Positions 1 through 6,044 of a stretch of 7,611 nt of DNA are shown piece by piece. Source of the DNA: Hyphomicrobiales bacterium (GTDB lineage: Bacteria > Pseudomonadota > Alphaproteobacteria > Rhizobiales > Xanthobacteraceae); contig JAFKKQ010000429.1 of assembly GCA_017304505.1 (NCBI GenBank), positions 1 to 7,611 of the forward strand, written 5' to 3'. The position numbers and the translations under genes were made by a program. How positions within the stretch are numbered: the stretch's first letter is position 1; each line of letters begins with the position of its first letter. The notes under the pieces are model-generated. The model did no database searches, had not been told where the DNA came from, and saw nothing but the letters and a program-made list of their open reading frames with translations.

Positions 1-658
1 GCCGCAGCGCTTCTGTCCCGCTCATGGCGTCGTCGCGCGCAAAGGCCGCGAAATCGGCTTCGCCAACCAGCGCCGCTTCAAGCAGCTTGTGATAGCCCTG
101 ACGCGATACCTCGAGCGCGCCGAAGGTGCGCAAGTGATCGGTGACGAACTGGGTGTCGAGCAGTGTGAACCCGGTGGCCTTCAGCCGCGCCACCAGATGC
201 ACCAGCGCGACTTTCGAGGCGTCGCGTGAGCGATGGAACATGCTTTCGCCGAAGAATGCGCGGCCGAGGCAGACACCATAGAGCCCGCCGGCCAGCACGC
301 CGTTTTCGTAGGATTCGATGCTGTGGCAATGGCCGATGTCGTAAAGCTTTTGATAAAGTGCGCGGATGCGGCCGTTGATCCAGGTGTGGGTGCGGCCCGG
401 GGCGGGCTCCGCGCAGCCGTCAAGCACGCCGCCGAAATCGTGGTTGATGCGGATGCTGAAGTGATCCGCGCGGACAGTGCGGGCGAGCCGTCCCGGCACG
501 TGGAACGTCGGGAGTGGAATGATGCCGCGCTTCTCCGGTTCGATCCAATAGAGAGCCGGGTCATCGGCACTCTCCGCCATCGGAAAAATACCGCAGCCAT
601 ACGCCTTGAGCAGCACCTCTGGCGTGATTTCGACGAACGCGGTTTCGCGGCTTGCCAT
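1..658 (-). CDS. aat: Leucyl/phenylalanyl-tRNA--protein transferase (3' end outside window)
   Basis: Cytoplasmic enzyme of the N-degron pathway: it transfers Leu or Phe from charged tRNA onto N-terminal Lys/Arg of proteins, marking them for ClpS/ClpAP. The minus frame from ATG 658 stays open for 219 codons to the window edge, so only the last few residues are missing. Family motifs are clear: a GIFPM motif near residue 23, YWIEPEKRG near 37, TWIN near 92, FFGESMF with E138, and LLDTQ with D168 and Q170 (equivalents of E. coli E156, D186, Q188), all intact. The start is chosen because the family begins with a short M-x-S-R-E/D tail; the frame is open upstream past 720 without a better start, and only a weak GGGA lies before the ATG. 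Its promoter presumably lies in 659-826. In related genomes aat commonly follows accC directly; here nfeD, slipin and a regulator intervene. Confidence 0.95.
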   Translation of the reverse strand, partial: MASRETAFVEITPEVLLKAYGCGIFPMAESADDPALYWIEPEKRGIIPLPTFHVPGRLARTVRADHFSIRINHDFGGVLDGCAEPAPGRTHTWINGRIRALYQKLYDIGHCHSIESYENGVLAGGLYGVCLGRAFFGESMFHRSRDASKVALVHLVARLKATGFTLLDTQFVTDHLRTFGALEVSRQGYHKLLEAALVGEADFAAFARDDAMSGTEALR

Positions 659-826
659 GACGGTTCCCGGAGTCGGTGTCGCAAGCTTATCGCGGACCGG
701 CCGTTCGCGCCATTCATCCAATATTAGGCATATCGTGTTGGATTTTTGTAAAAGTTGCGAACATCGGCGCGGAGCCCGCGTTGCCGCCTTGCTCCGGTCG
801 TGGAGGGAGCGAGGAGGGTTTGGATC
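659..826. promoter_or_regulatory. Divergent intergenic region between aat and response regulator
   Basis: This 168-bp gap between two divergent starts should hold both promoters. It contains the most AT-rich stretch of the window, about 711-760. For aat (minus) a good -10 candidate TAATAT lies at 726-721, but the matching -35 (TTACAA near 751-746, 19-bp spacer) is poor. For the plus-strand regulator an EcfG-like site is listed separately, and a GAGGAGGG Shine-Dalgarno sits at 811-818. No gene is visible inside. Confidence 0.4.
758..782 (+). promoter_or_regulatory. Candidate EcfG (general stress sigma) promoter for the response regulator
   Basis: CGAAC at 758-762 and CGTT at 779-782 are separated by 16 bp. 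The known alphaproteobacterial EcfG consensus is GGAAC-N16/17-CGTT, so only the first base of the -35 differs. Transcription would start near 788-790, giving a leader of about 38 nt that contains the strong ribosome binding site. A GC-rich genome will produce such near-matches by chance, so this rests on position as much as sequence. Confidence 0.3.
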
Positions 827-1207
827 ATGACGTCGGACGTGCATCGGTCACGAGTCCTGCTGGTCGAGGACGAGTTCCTGATTTGCGACATGATCGCCGA
901 AGTGCTCCTGGAGCACGGTTTCGAGGTCTACGCTGTCGCCAATGCCAACGATGCGCTTGAACATCTGTGTTGCGGATTGCCTTGCGACATCCTGCTGACC
1001 GACATCAATCTGCCGGGCGGTATGGATGGCACTGCGCTGGCGGAACGCGCGCGTGCGCTGCGTCCCGGTTTGCCGGTGGTCTATGCGTCAGGTTCGGCCA
1101 GCAGGATCGAGCAATTCCGCGCGGTGCTCGACTCGACGTTCGTCGCCAAGCCTTACGATCCTGAGAAGCTGTGCACGATCCTGACGCGGATGGTGGCCGC
1201 GGCCTAA
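827..1207 (+). CDS. Single-domain CheY-like response regulator
   Basis: A stand-alone phosphoreceiver domain of 126 residues with no output domain; it would act through protein-protein contact or as a phosphate sink in a phosphorelay. All receiver positions are present: acidic pair E14-D15, phosphoacceptor D59 in LLTDINLP, switch serine S88 in VVYASG, and K108-P109. The YASGSA stretch resembles, but does not match, the FATGUY motif of alphaproteobacterial stress-response single-domain regulators. The frame is open further upstream (to 755), but ATG 827 is chosen because the receiver fold begins at once (RVLLVEDE at residues 9-16) and GAGGAGGG lies about 8 nt upstream. It is the only plus-strand gene here, no histidine kinase is nearby, and it converges on the slipin gene with only 4 bp between stop codons. 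Confidence 0.9.
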   Translation: MTSDVHRSRVLLVEDEFLICDMIAEVLLEHGFEVYAVANANDALEHLCCGLPCDILLTDINLPGGMDGTALAERARALRPGLPVVYASGSASRIEQFRAVLDSTFVAKPYDPEKLCTILTRMVAAA

Positions 1208-1216
1208 GCGCTTAGG
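1203..1216. terminator. 14-bp perfect palindrome spanning both convergent stop codons
   Basis: CCTAAGCGCTTAGG is its own reverse complement. It contains the regulator's TAA (1205-1207) and, on the other strand, the slipin TAA (1214-1212). As RNA it can fold a 5-bp stem with a GCGC loop; on the plus strand it is followed by TTTT (1217-1220), so it may be a weak intrinsic terminator for the regulator. On the minus strand no T tract follows. A role as a protein-binding site cannot be excluded. Confidence 0.45.
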
Positions 1217-1973
1217 TTTTGCCCGAGAGTTTCTCGAACAGGTTGACCGGGATCGGAAACACGATGGTCGAGGCCTTATCACCGGCGATATTCTGCAGCG
1301 CCGTGAGATAGCGCAACTGCATGGCTTCGGGCTGCGCGGCCAGGATCTTGCCGGCTTGCGTGAGTTGTTCGGCGGCCTGGAATTCGCCCTGTGCGTCGAT
1401 CACCTTGGCGCGGCGCATGCGCTCAGCTTCAGCCTGGCGCGCGATGGCGCGCACCATCGTCTCATTGAGGTCGATCTGCTTGAGCTCGACGATCGAGACC
1501 TTGATGCCCCATGCATCGGTTTGCTCGTCCAGTATCTTGCGGATATCGAGGTTGAGCTTCTCGCGCTCCGCCAGCATCTGATCGAGATCGTGCTGGCCCA
1601 GCACCGACCGCAGCGTGGTCTGGGCGAGCTGATTGGTCGCCTGGTCAAAGTGCTCGACCTGGATCACGGCCTTCTGTGCGTCGATGATCCGATAATAAAT
1701 GACGGCATTCACCCTTACGGTCACGTTGTCGCGTGAGATCACATCCTGCGGCGGGACGTCGAACAGGCGTGTCCGCAGGTCGATGCGCACCATTTGCTGG
1801 ATGCCCGGGATGACGACGATAAGGCCGGGCCCTTTGACCTTCCAGAAGCGGCCGAGCATGAACACCACGCCGCGCTCATATTCGCGAAGGATGCGGACCG
1901 AGTAGGCCAGCAGCAACAGGATAACGACGAGCGGGATCGCAAGCGCGGCCCAATCGGAAAAGGCAGACGACAT
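1212..1973 (-). CDS. Slipin / stomatin-like SPFH (band 7) membrane protein
   Basis: A 253-residue prokaryotic slipin, expected to form large oligomers in the cytoplasmic membrane and organise membrane microdomains with its NfeD partner. An N-terminal hydrophobic segment (about residues 9-28) anchors it. The band 7 domain covers about 30-200, beginning with YERGVVFMLGRF and including GPGLIVVIPGIQ, RIDLRT, RDNVTVRVNAVIYYRI and AWGIKV. A charged, Ala/Glu/Gln-rich helix (about 165-205) is the usual coiled coil, and the C-terminal STIVFPIPV matches the oligomerisation segment of slipins. Length is normal for the family. ATG 1973 has GGAG about 10 nt upstream. The gene follows nfeD with a 14-bp gap, the classic nfeD-slipin pairing, so co-transcription is very likely. 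It is distinct from HflK/HflC, which come as a pair. Confidence 0.94.
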   Translation of the reverse strand: MSSAFSDWAALAIPLVVILLLLAYSVRILREYERGVVFMLGRFWKVKGPGLIVVIPGIQQMVRIDLRTRLFDVPPQDVISRDNVTVRVNAVIYYRIIDAQKAVIQVEHFDQATNQLAQTTLRSVLGQHDLDQMLAEREKLNLDIRKILDEQTDAWGIKVSIVELKQIDLNETMVRAIARQAEAERMRRAKVIDAQGEFQAAEQLTQAGKILAAQPEAMQLRYLTALQNIAGDKASTIVFPIPVNLFEKLSGKT

Positions 1974-1987
1974 GACGCGACTCCGTT

Positions 1988-2605
1988 CTATGTTTCAACG
2001 GTCAAGGTGAGGCCGTCACGGGCAACGATACGCACGGTTGTTCCGGCCTGTAGCGGCTGTTTGCTGCGCGCGGACCACACTTCGCCGTTGAAGCGGACGT
2101 GGCCGCGCACGCCATCCCAATCGACCACTTGCGCTTGGCCGCCGATGATCTGCTCTGCGCCGGTGATGGCGGGCCTCCGGCGCGCTTGCAGCGCGGCGGC
2201 GACGATGCCGAACGTGAGGCCCGCGGTCACCAGCGCAGTCACGACGATCAACGGCAGCGACACCGCGACATCGCTGGCGTAACCGCCGAACAGGAAATAG
2301 GAGCCGAATACGAACGCCGCGAGACCGCCCAAGCCGAGAGCCCCCAGGCCGGGCGTCAGCGCTTCGCCGAGCATGAAGGCGATGCCCAGGAAGATCAGGC
2401 CGAGCCCGGCATAGTTTACTGGCAATGCGGACAATCCAGCCAGCGCCAGGATCAGGCTGATGCCGCCGATGATGCCGGGCAGGAAGACGCCGGGATGGAT
2501 AAACTCCAGGATCAACCCGTAGAATCCAACGATCAGCAGGATGAATGCGACGTTGGGATCGGCAACCATCGACAGCAAGTGCGTATGCAAGTCAGAGCCA
2601 AGCAT
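1988..2605 (-). CDS. nfeD: Short NfeD-family membrane protein lacking the ClpP-like protease domain
   Basis: Partner of the slipin encoded 14 bp downstream. The 205-residue protein matches only the C-terminal half of long NfeD proteins (usually about 430-470 residues): five hydrophobic segments at roughly 17-35, 40-62, 65-84, 88-107 and 113-139, with signatures DPNVAFILL, EFIHPGVFLPG and LPVNYAGLGLIFLGIA, then a soluble OB-fold NfeD domain at about 146-205. The N-terminal ClpP/S49-like serine protease domain, with its signal peptide and Ser-Lys dyad, is absent; only a dozen linker residues precede the first membrane helix. ATG 2605 is preceded two codons upstream by an in-frame TAG, and just 54 bp separate it from accC, so there is no room for the missing domain. 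The start has no clear Shine-Dalgarno. It could be a genuine short form or a truncated remnant; intact helices and OB domain suggest function. Confidence 0.88.
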   Translation of the reverse strand: MLGSDLHTHLLSMVADPNVAFILLIVGFYGLILEFIHPGVFLPGIIGGISLILALAGLSALPVNYAGLGLIFLGIAFMLGEALTPGLGALGLGGLAAFVFGSYFLFGGYASDVAVSLPLIVVTALVTAGLTFGIVAAALQARRRPAITGAEQIIGGQAQVVDWDGVRGHVRFNGEVWSARSKQPLQAGTTVRIVARDGLTLTVET

Positions 2606-2633
2606 AGCCTATAGGTAGGGAGTCCCAGGCCGA

Positions 2634-2651
2634 AGTTCCAGCAGGGGAACT
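2634..2651. repeat. Inverted repeat in the accC-nfeD gap
   Basis: AGTTCC (2634-2639) and GGAACT (2646-2651) form a perfect 6-bp inverted repeat around a 6-nt loop, starting 9 bp after the accC stop on the transcribed strand. No T run follows, so it is a poor intrinsic terminator; it could be a weak hairpin, an operator or chance. TTGACA overlaps its edge on the minus strand (2656-2651) but no -10 is found at proper spacing. Confidence 0.3.
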
Positions 2652-2659
2652 GTCAAACC

Positions 2660-4012
2660 CTAGCGCGACATCCCGCCATCGGCCAGGAAGTGCTCCAGCC
2701 AGTGGATGTGGTAGTTGCCGTCGATGATGTCCTGGTTGCGAACGAGCTTCTGAAACAGTGGCAACGTCGTTTCGATACCGTCGACGACGAACTCATCAAG
2801 CGCGCGCTTGAGCCGCATCAGGCACTCGGTCCGCGTCTTGCCGTGTACGATCAGCTTGCCGACCATCGAATCGTAAAACGGCGGGATCGTATAACCCTGA
2901 TAGACGGCGGAATCCACGCGCACGCCGAGACCACCGGGCGGATGGTAGGACGTGATCCTGCCGGGTGAGGGCAGAAAGGTCGAAGGATTCTCGGCGTTGA
3001 CGCGACATTCGATGGCGTGGCCGCGAAATTCCACCTCGGCCTGCGTCAGCGGGAGATCGCCGCCAGCCGCAACGCGGATCTGCTCGAGCACGAGATCGAG
3101 GCCGGTGATCATCTCCGTCACCGGATGTTCGACCTGAATGCGCGTGTTCATCTCGATGAAATAGAACTGCCCGTCCTCGTACAGGAATTCCACCGTGCCG
3201 AGCCCGAGGTATTGCAACTCGCGCATCGCCTGGGTGACGATGTCGCCGATGGTGTTGCGGCCGGAGACGTTGAGCGCAGGCGAGGGGCTTTCCTCCAGCA
3301 CCTTCTGGTGCCGGCGCTGCAGCGAGCAGTCGCGTTCGCCGAGGTGGATGGCGTTGCCCTTGCCGTCGCCCAGCACCTGGATTTCGATGTGGCGCGGGCG
3401 CTGCAGATATTTTTCGAGGTAAACGGCGTCGTCGCCGAAGGCCGCCTTGGCTTCGCTGCGCGCGGTGGCGAGCGCCGTTGTAAGCTCGTCCTCGTGCTGG
3501 GCCACTTTCATGCCGCGCCCGCCGCCGCCGGCCGCGGCCTTCACCAGCACCGGATAGCCGATGCCGCGCGCGATCTTGAGCGCCTCCTCGTCGGACGTGA
3601 CGCCGCCATCGGAGCCCGGCACGCAGGGGATGCCCAGCGCCTTGGCGGTGCGCTTGGCTTCGATCTTGTCGCCCATTCGCCGGATGTGCTCGGCCTTGGG
3701 GCCGATGAAATGCACGTTGTGGTCGGCGAGGATTTCCGCAAAGCGCGCGTTCTCCGACAGAAAACCGTAGCCCGGATGCACGGCGTCGGCGCCGGTGATC
3801 TCGCAGGCGGCCAGCAGAGCGGGAATGTTGAGGTAGCTGTCCTTGGCAGGCGGCGGCCCGATGCACACGCTTTCGTCGGCAAGCCGGACGTGCATGGCGT
3901 CGGCGTCGGCGGTTGAGTGCACGGCGACAGTGGCGATGCCGAGTTCCTGGCAGGCCCGCAGCACCCGTAACGCGATCTCGCCGCGATTGGCGATGAGGAT
4001 CTTATCAAACAT
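2660..4012 (-). CDS. accC: Acetyl-CoA carboxylase, biotin carboxylase subunit
   Basis: Catalyses ATP- and bicarbonate-dependent carboxylation of the biotin carried by AccB, the first half-reaction of malonyl-CoA synthesis for fatty acids. At 450 residues it is full length (E. coli 449). The N-terminal domain opens with [16 protein letters not shown]; the ATP-grasp domain follows with K116, K158, the glycine-rich loop GGGGRGMKV (162-170), H208, E275, E287 and N289; catalytic R291 lies in [14 protein letters not shown], and R337 in ECRVNAENP. All known catalytic and ATP-binding positions are intact. The start is fixed by the conserved N-terminus, although no purine-rich Shine-Dalgarno precedes it and a 92-bp gap separates it from accB, so its initiation is unusual for a second subunit gene. 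The gene is expected to be co-transcribed with aroQ and accB. Confidence 0.98.
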   Translation of the reverse strand: MFDKILIANRGEIALRVLRACQELGIATVAVHSTADADAMHVRLADESVCIGPPPAKDSYLNIPALLAACEITGADAVHPGYGFLSENARFAEILADHNVHFIGPKAEHIRRMGDKIEAKRTAKALGIPCVPGSDGGVTSDEEALKIARGIGYPVLVKAAAGGGGRGMKVAQHEDELTTALATARSEAKAAFGDDAVYLEKYLQRPRHIEIQVLGDGKGNAIHLGERDCSLQRRHQKVLEESPSPALNVSGRNTIGDIVTQAMRELQYLGLGTVEFLYEDGQFYFIEMNTRIQVEHPVTEMITGLDLVLEQIRVAAGGDLPLTQAEVEFRGHAIECRVNAENPSTFLPSPGRITSYHPPGGLGVRVDSAVYQGYTIPPFYDSMVGKLIVHGKTRTECLMRLKRALDEFVVDGIETTLPLFQKLVRNQDIIDGNYHIHWLEHFLADGGMSR

Positions 4013-4104
4013 GGGCTGGCAAGGCCGGACGGCGGAAAGCGGACAACGAACCGTCGTCGATCCAGGGCATCATATTCGCTCGCTGTGTCCTGCGTGCCAC
4101 CGGT

Positions 4105-4587
4105 TTACTCGATGATCATCAACGGCTCGCCGAATTCGACCGGCTGGCCGTCTTCGATCATGATTTTCGTCACCGTTCCGGCTCGCGGTGCCGGAATCTG
4201 GTTCATTGTTTTCATCGCTTCGACGATCAGGAGGGTATCGCCGGCGGCAACCGTGCTGCCGACATCGACAAATGGCTTGGCACCCGGCGACGGTCCGATG
4301 TAGGCGGTGCCGACCATCGGTGAGGTGACCGCGCCCGGATGCTTGGCAAGATCGGCGAGGGGAGCCGGCGCCGCGAATGGACTCGTGGCGGTCGGCGCAC
4401 CCGATACCGCGACCTGGGCAACGGTGGAGCCGCGGCCCACGCGCACGCGCAACCCGGCGCGCTCAATCTCGATTTCGGTCAGGCCGGTCTCGTCGAGCAG
4501 CTTGGCAAGCTCGCGGATCAAGTCCTTGTCGACCGCCGATCCATCCTCGTCTTTGCTTTGATCCTTAGACATATCCTTGGGCGCCAT
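4105..4587 (-). CDS. accB: Acetyl-CoA carboxylase biotin carboxyl carrier protein (BCCP)
   Basis: Carries the biotin that shuttles carboxyl groups from AccC to the carboxyltransferase AccAD. The protein is 160 residues. The N-terminal part (about 20-50, [23 protein letters not shown] then LRVRV) is the AccC-interacting region, followed by an Ala/Pro linker (about 55-85) and the C-terminal biotinyl domain (about 87-160) with the EAMKTMNQ motif; K126 is the biotinylated lysine. ATG 4587 is chosen: it lies 2 bp after the aroQ TGA (TGAGCATG), typical of translational coupling, with GGAAGGA at 4606-4600 inside aroQ. ATG 4572 is an alternative start with AAGGAT just before it, giving 155 residues. 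The frame is open 42 codons further upstream but that would overlap aroQ and has no family support. Confidence 0.97.
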   Translation of the reverse strand: MAPKDMSKDQSKDEDGSAVDKDLIRELAKLLDETGLTEIEIERAGLRVRVGRGSTVAQVAVSGAPTATSPFAAPAPLADLAKHPGAVTSPMVGTAYIGPSPGAKPFVDVGSTVAAGDTLLIVEAMKTMNQIPAPRAGTVTKIMIEDGQPVEFGEPLMIIE

Positions 4588-4589
4588 GC

Positions 4590-5012
4590 TCAGCGGGGGT
4601 CCTTCCGTCCGGCCATCGTCGCGATGCCGTTGATAGCGAGCGCGTAACCTGCAACGCCAAAGCCGCAGAGGACCGCCTTGGCGGCGGGCGACACAGTGGA
4701 ATGGCTCCCCCACGGCTCGCGCGCGTGGATGTACACAGAGGTATGAGTGAGGCCGCCCGGATTGAGCACGACGCCGGCCGCTCCTTTTGCGCCAGCCTCG
4801 TGCAGCCAGTCGAGGATATCGCCCTCGTGGTTTGATTGCCGGAACTCGATGGTGAAGCGGTGTCCGGCCGCAGTCTCGCGGCAGAGAGCTTCCACGTCCT
4901 TGAGGGTTGAGCGGCCGTAAACCTGCGGCTCGCGGGTGCCGAGCAGATTGAGGTTTGGGCCGTTCAGCACGAAAATCGTCTTACCGCTCGCTTTTGGGCC
5001 AATCTTGGTCAT
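4590..5012 (-). CDS. aroQ: Type II 3-dehydroquinate dehydratase with internal deletion, probably inactive
   Basis: The family converts 3-dehydroquinate to 3-dehydroshikimate in the shikimate pathway as a dodecamer in the cytoplasm. The 140-residue product begins normally: [16 protein letters not shown] (14-29), R27, Y32, RQSNHEG (58-64), N84 and H90 in [10 protein letters not shown]. Directly after YIH (94-96) it jumps to AREP, whereas family members carry about 19 more residues here with the helix after HTS and the EVH(I/L)SN strand. Missing, by M. tuberculosis numbering, are D88, E92, catalytic H101, I102, S103 and N104; R112 is replaced by Gly and R113 by Ser in PWGSHS. The rest of the C-terminus ([20 protein letters not shown], 108-127) is normal, so this is an in-frame deletion plus substitutions, not a frameshift. 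Catalysis is probably lost. It is first in an operon with accB, overlapping its translation start region. Confidence 0.85.
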   Translation of the reverse strand: MTKIGPKASGKTIFVLNGPNLNLLGTREPQVYGRSTLKDVEALCRETAAGHRFTIEFRQSNHEGDILDWLHEAGAKGAAGVVLNPGGLTHTSVYIHAREPWGSHSTVSPAAKAVLCGFGVAGYALAINGIATMAGRKDPR

Positions 5013-5079
5013 CCGGGGGTGCCCGCATCAGGTCTTGCAGGCGCAGCCGAATCCGCCGACGCGCCAAGATGTTGCCAGC

Positions 5080-5108
5080 TTTATAGGCACCTCGCCCGAA
5101 AAGGGGAA
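5080..5108 (-). promoter_or_regulatory. Candidate promoter for the aroQ-accB-accC operon
   Basis: On the minus strand TATAAA (5085-5080) is a good -10 in otherwise GC-rich DNA. At 17-bp spacing the -35 is TTCCCC (5108-5103), a weak match. It lies between the terminator of the upstream operon and aroQ, where a promoter must exist, and would give a leader of about 60 nt. The rest of 5013-5191 shows no gene or obvious riboswitch-like structure. Confidence 0.4.
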
Positions 5109-5191
5109 GCCCGGCGCCGACGCCGATCCTTGCGCCCGAGGCGGGCCCGCGCGACTCAAGGCCGCCAAGCGAGACGGCCAGCCCGGCCCGC

Positions 5192-5229
5192 AAAACAAAG
5201 CGCGACCGGTCCGGCAAGGCCGATCGCGC
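5192..5229 (-). terminator. Intrinsic terminator after the M48 peptidase / DsbA operon
   Basis: Read on the minus strand, GCGCGATCGG (5229-5220) pairs with CCGGTCGCGC (5209-5200) as a 10-bp stem with one G-U pair and a 10-nt loop, followed by TTTGTTTT (5199-5192). It lies 30 bp after the dsbA-like stop codon and separates this operon from aroQ. Confidence 0.8.
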
Positions 5230-5258
5230 CAAACACCCTGAACCGAGGGGCGCCGGGG

Positions 5259-6023
5259 TCAGCAGGTCGCCTTGCCGCAACGGGCCGTATTGACCTTCTC
5301 CTTCAGCGCTTCCAGGCCGACCGCGCCGACCACGACGCTGTCGCCGATGACGTAGCTCGGTGTGCCGTTCAGCCCCAGCTTCTCGGCGAGCTTGAAGTTC
5401 TCCTCAAGCGTGGCCTTCACCTCGGGGCCCATCATGTCGCGTTCGATCCGGGCCACGTCGAAGCCGGCCTCCTTGGCGGCGGCGAGCGCGCGCGCCTTGT
5501 CGGCCTGGCCGCGGCCGCCAAGCAGCCGCTGATGGAAATCGAGGTATTTCTTGCCGGTCGCGTCCTGCATACGGGCGGCGACTGCGACGCGCGCGGCCTC
5601 GACGGAGCCCGGCCCGAGAACCGGAAATTCCTTGAGCACGACCCGAAGCTTGGGATCGCTCTTCATCATGTCGAACATGTCGCTCATCGCGCGCTTGCAA
5701 TACCCGCAGTTGTAATCGAAGAACTCGACGAACGTAACGTCGCCTTGCGGGTTGCCGACGGTGACCTGCCGTTTCGAGTGGAATAGCGCGTCAGCATTGT
5801 CCTTCACCACGGCTTGGTGCTTCTCGGCTTCTGCGGCGGCCTGCTTCTTCTCCAACTCCGCAATCGCCTCCTGCAGCACCTCGGGATGCTGGACCAGGTA
5901 TTGGTGGATGATCTTCTCGATCTCGCCGCGTTGGCTATCCGAGAAGCTTTGCGCATGGCTCGCGAACGAGCCAAGCGGAAGCATCAAGCCGGCGGCGAGG
6001 GCAAGGCGTACGGCGGTTCGCAT
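5259..6023 (-). CDS. Secreted DsbA/ScsC-like thiol:disulfide oxidoreductase
   Basis: A 254-residue periplasmic thioredoxin-fold protein predicted to make or shuffle disulfide bonds. A Sec signal peptide covers about 1-24 (hydrophobic core LALAAGLMLPLG, likely cut after ASHA). Residues about 27-85 form a charged helical stalk (EIEKIIHQYLVQHP, then AIAELEKKQAAAEAEKHQ) like the N-terminal oligomerisation region of ScsC/Com1-type proteins. The DsbA fold follows from about 87 with active site C106-G-Y-C109 in FFDYNCGYCKR and the cis-proline loop T221-P222 (GTPSYVIG). Two further cysteines, C249 and C254, sit at the extreme C-terminus, the last residue being Cys. AAAGGA lies 12 nt before ATG 6023. 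It follows the M48 peptidase gene by 21 bp and ends in an intrinsic terminator. The stalk suggests a multimeric isomerase-like enzyme rather than a classical monomeric DsbA, but redox direction cannot be read from sequence. Confidence 0.93.
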   Translation of the reverse strand: MRTAVRLALAAGLMLPLGSFASHAQSFSDSQRGEIEKIIHQYLVQHPEVLQEAIAELEKKQAAAEAEKHQAVVKDNADALFHSKRQVTVGNPQGDVTFVEFFDYNCGYCKRAMSDMFDMMKSDPKLRVVLKEFPVLGPGSVEAARVAVAARMQDATGKKYLDFHQRLLGGRGQADKARALAAAKEAGFDVARIERDMMGPEVKATLEENFKLAEKLGLNGTPSYVIGDSVVVGAVGLEALKEKVNTARCGKATC

Positions 6024-6044
6024 GGTGTTCGAGTCCTTTCGGTG

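Noticed and set aside
233..727. A 164-codon plus-strand frame and a 178-codon minus frame over the left end
   Set aside because: Both are shadows of aat, whose own frame has full motif support but no stop codon within the window.
2608..2656. Separate promoter for nfeD (TTGACA at 2656-2651, TATAGG at 2613-2608, or a GGAAC sigma-E/EcfG-like element)
   Set aside because: The two boxes are 37 bp apart, TATAGG would start transcription inside the coding region, and GGAAC has no matching -10 at 16-17 bp.
2796..3916. Long open frames inside accC on both strands (299 codons plus strand, 356 codons minus strand)
   Set aside because: They overlap the unmistakable accC frame completely, are Arg/Ala-rich low-information translations, and match no family; GC-rich codon bias keeps alternative frames open.
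4588..4713. Longer accB start (42 extra codons)
   Set aside because: The extension lies inside aroQ in another frame and its residues do not look like BCCP; the start at 4587 is 2 bp after the aroQ stop.
4690..4760. Frameshift or sequencing slip as the cause of the odd AroQ C-terminus
   Set aside because: Both sides of the gap read in the same frame with good family residues, and the DNA between the anchors is simply too short to encode the missing segment in any frame.
4981..5280. 99-codon minus-strand frame covering the aroQ-dsbA gap
   Set aside because: It overlaps both neighbours, runs through the intrinsic terminator, and shows no recognisable motif.
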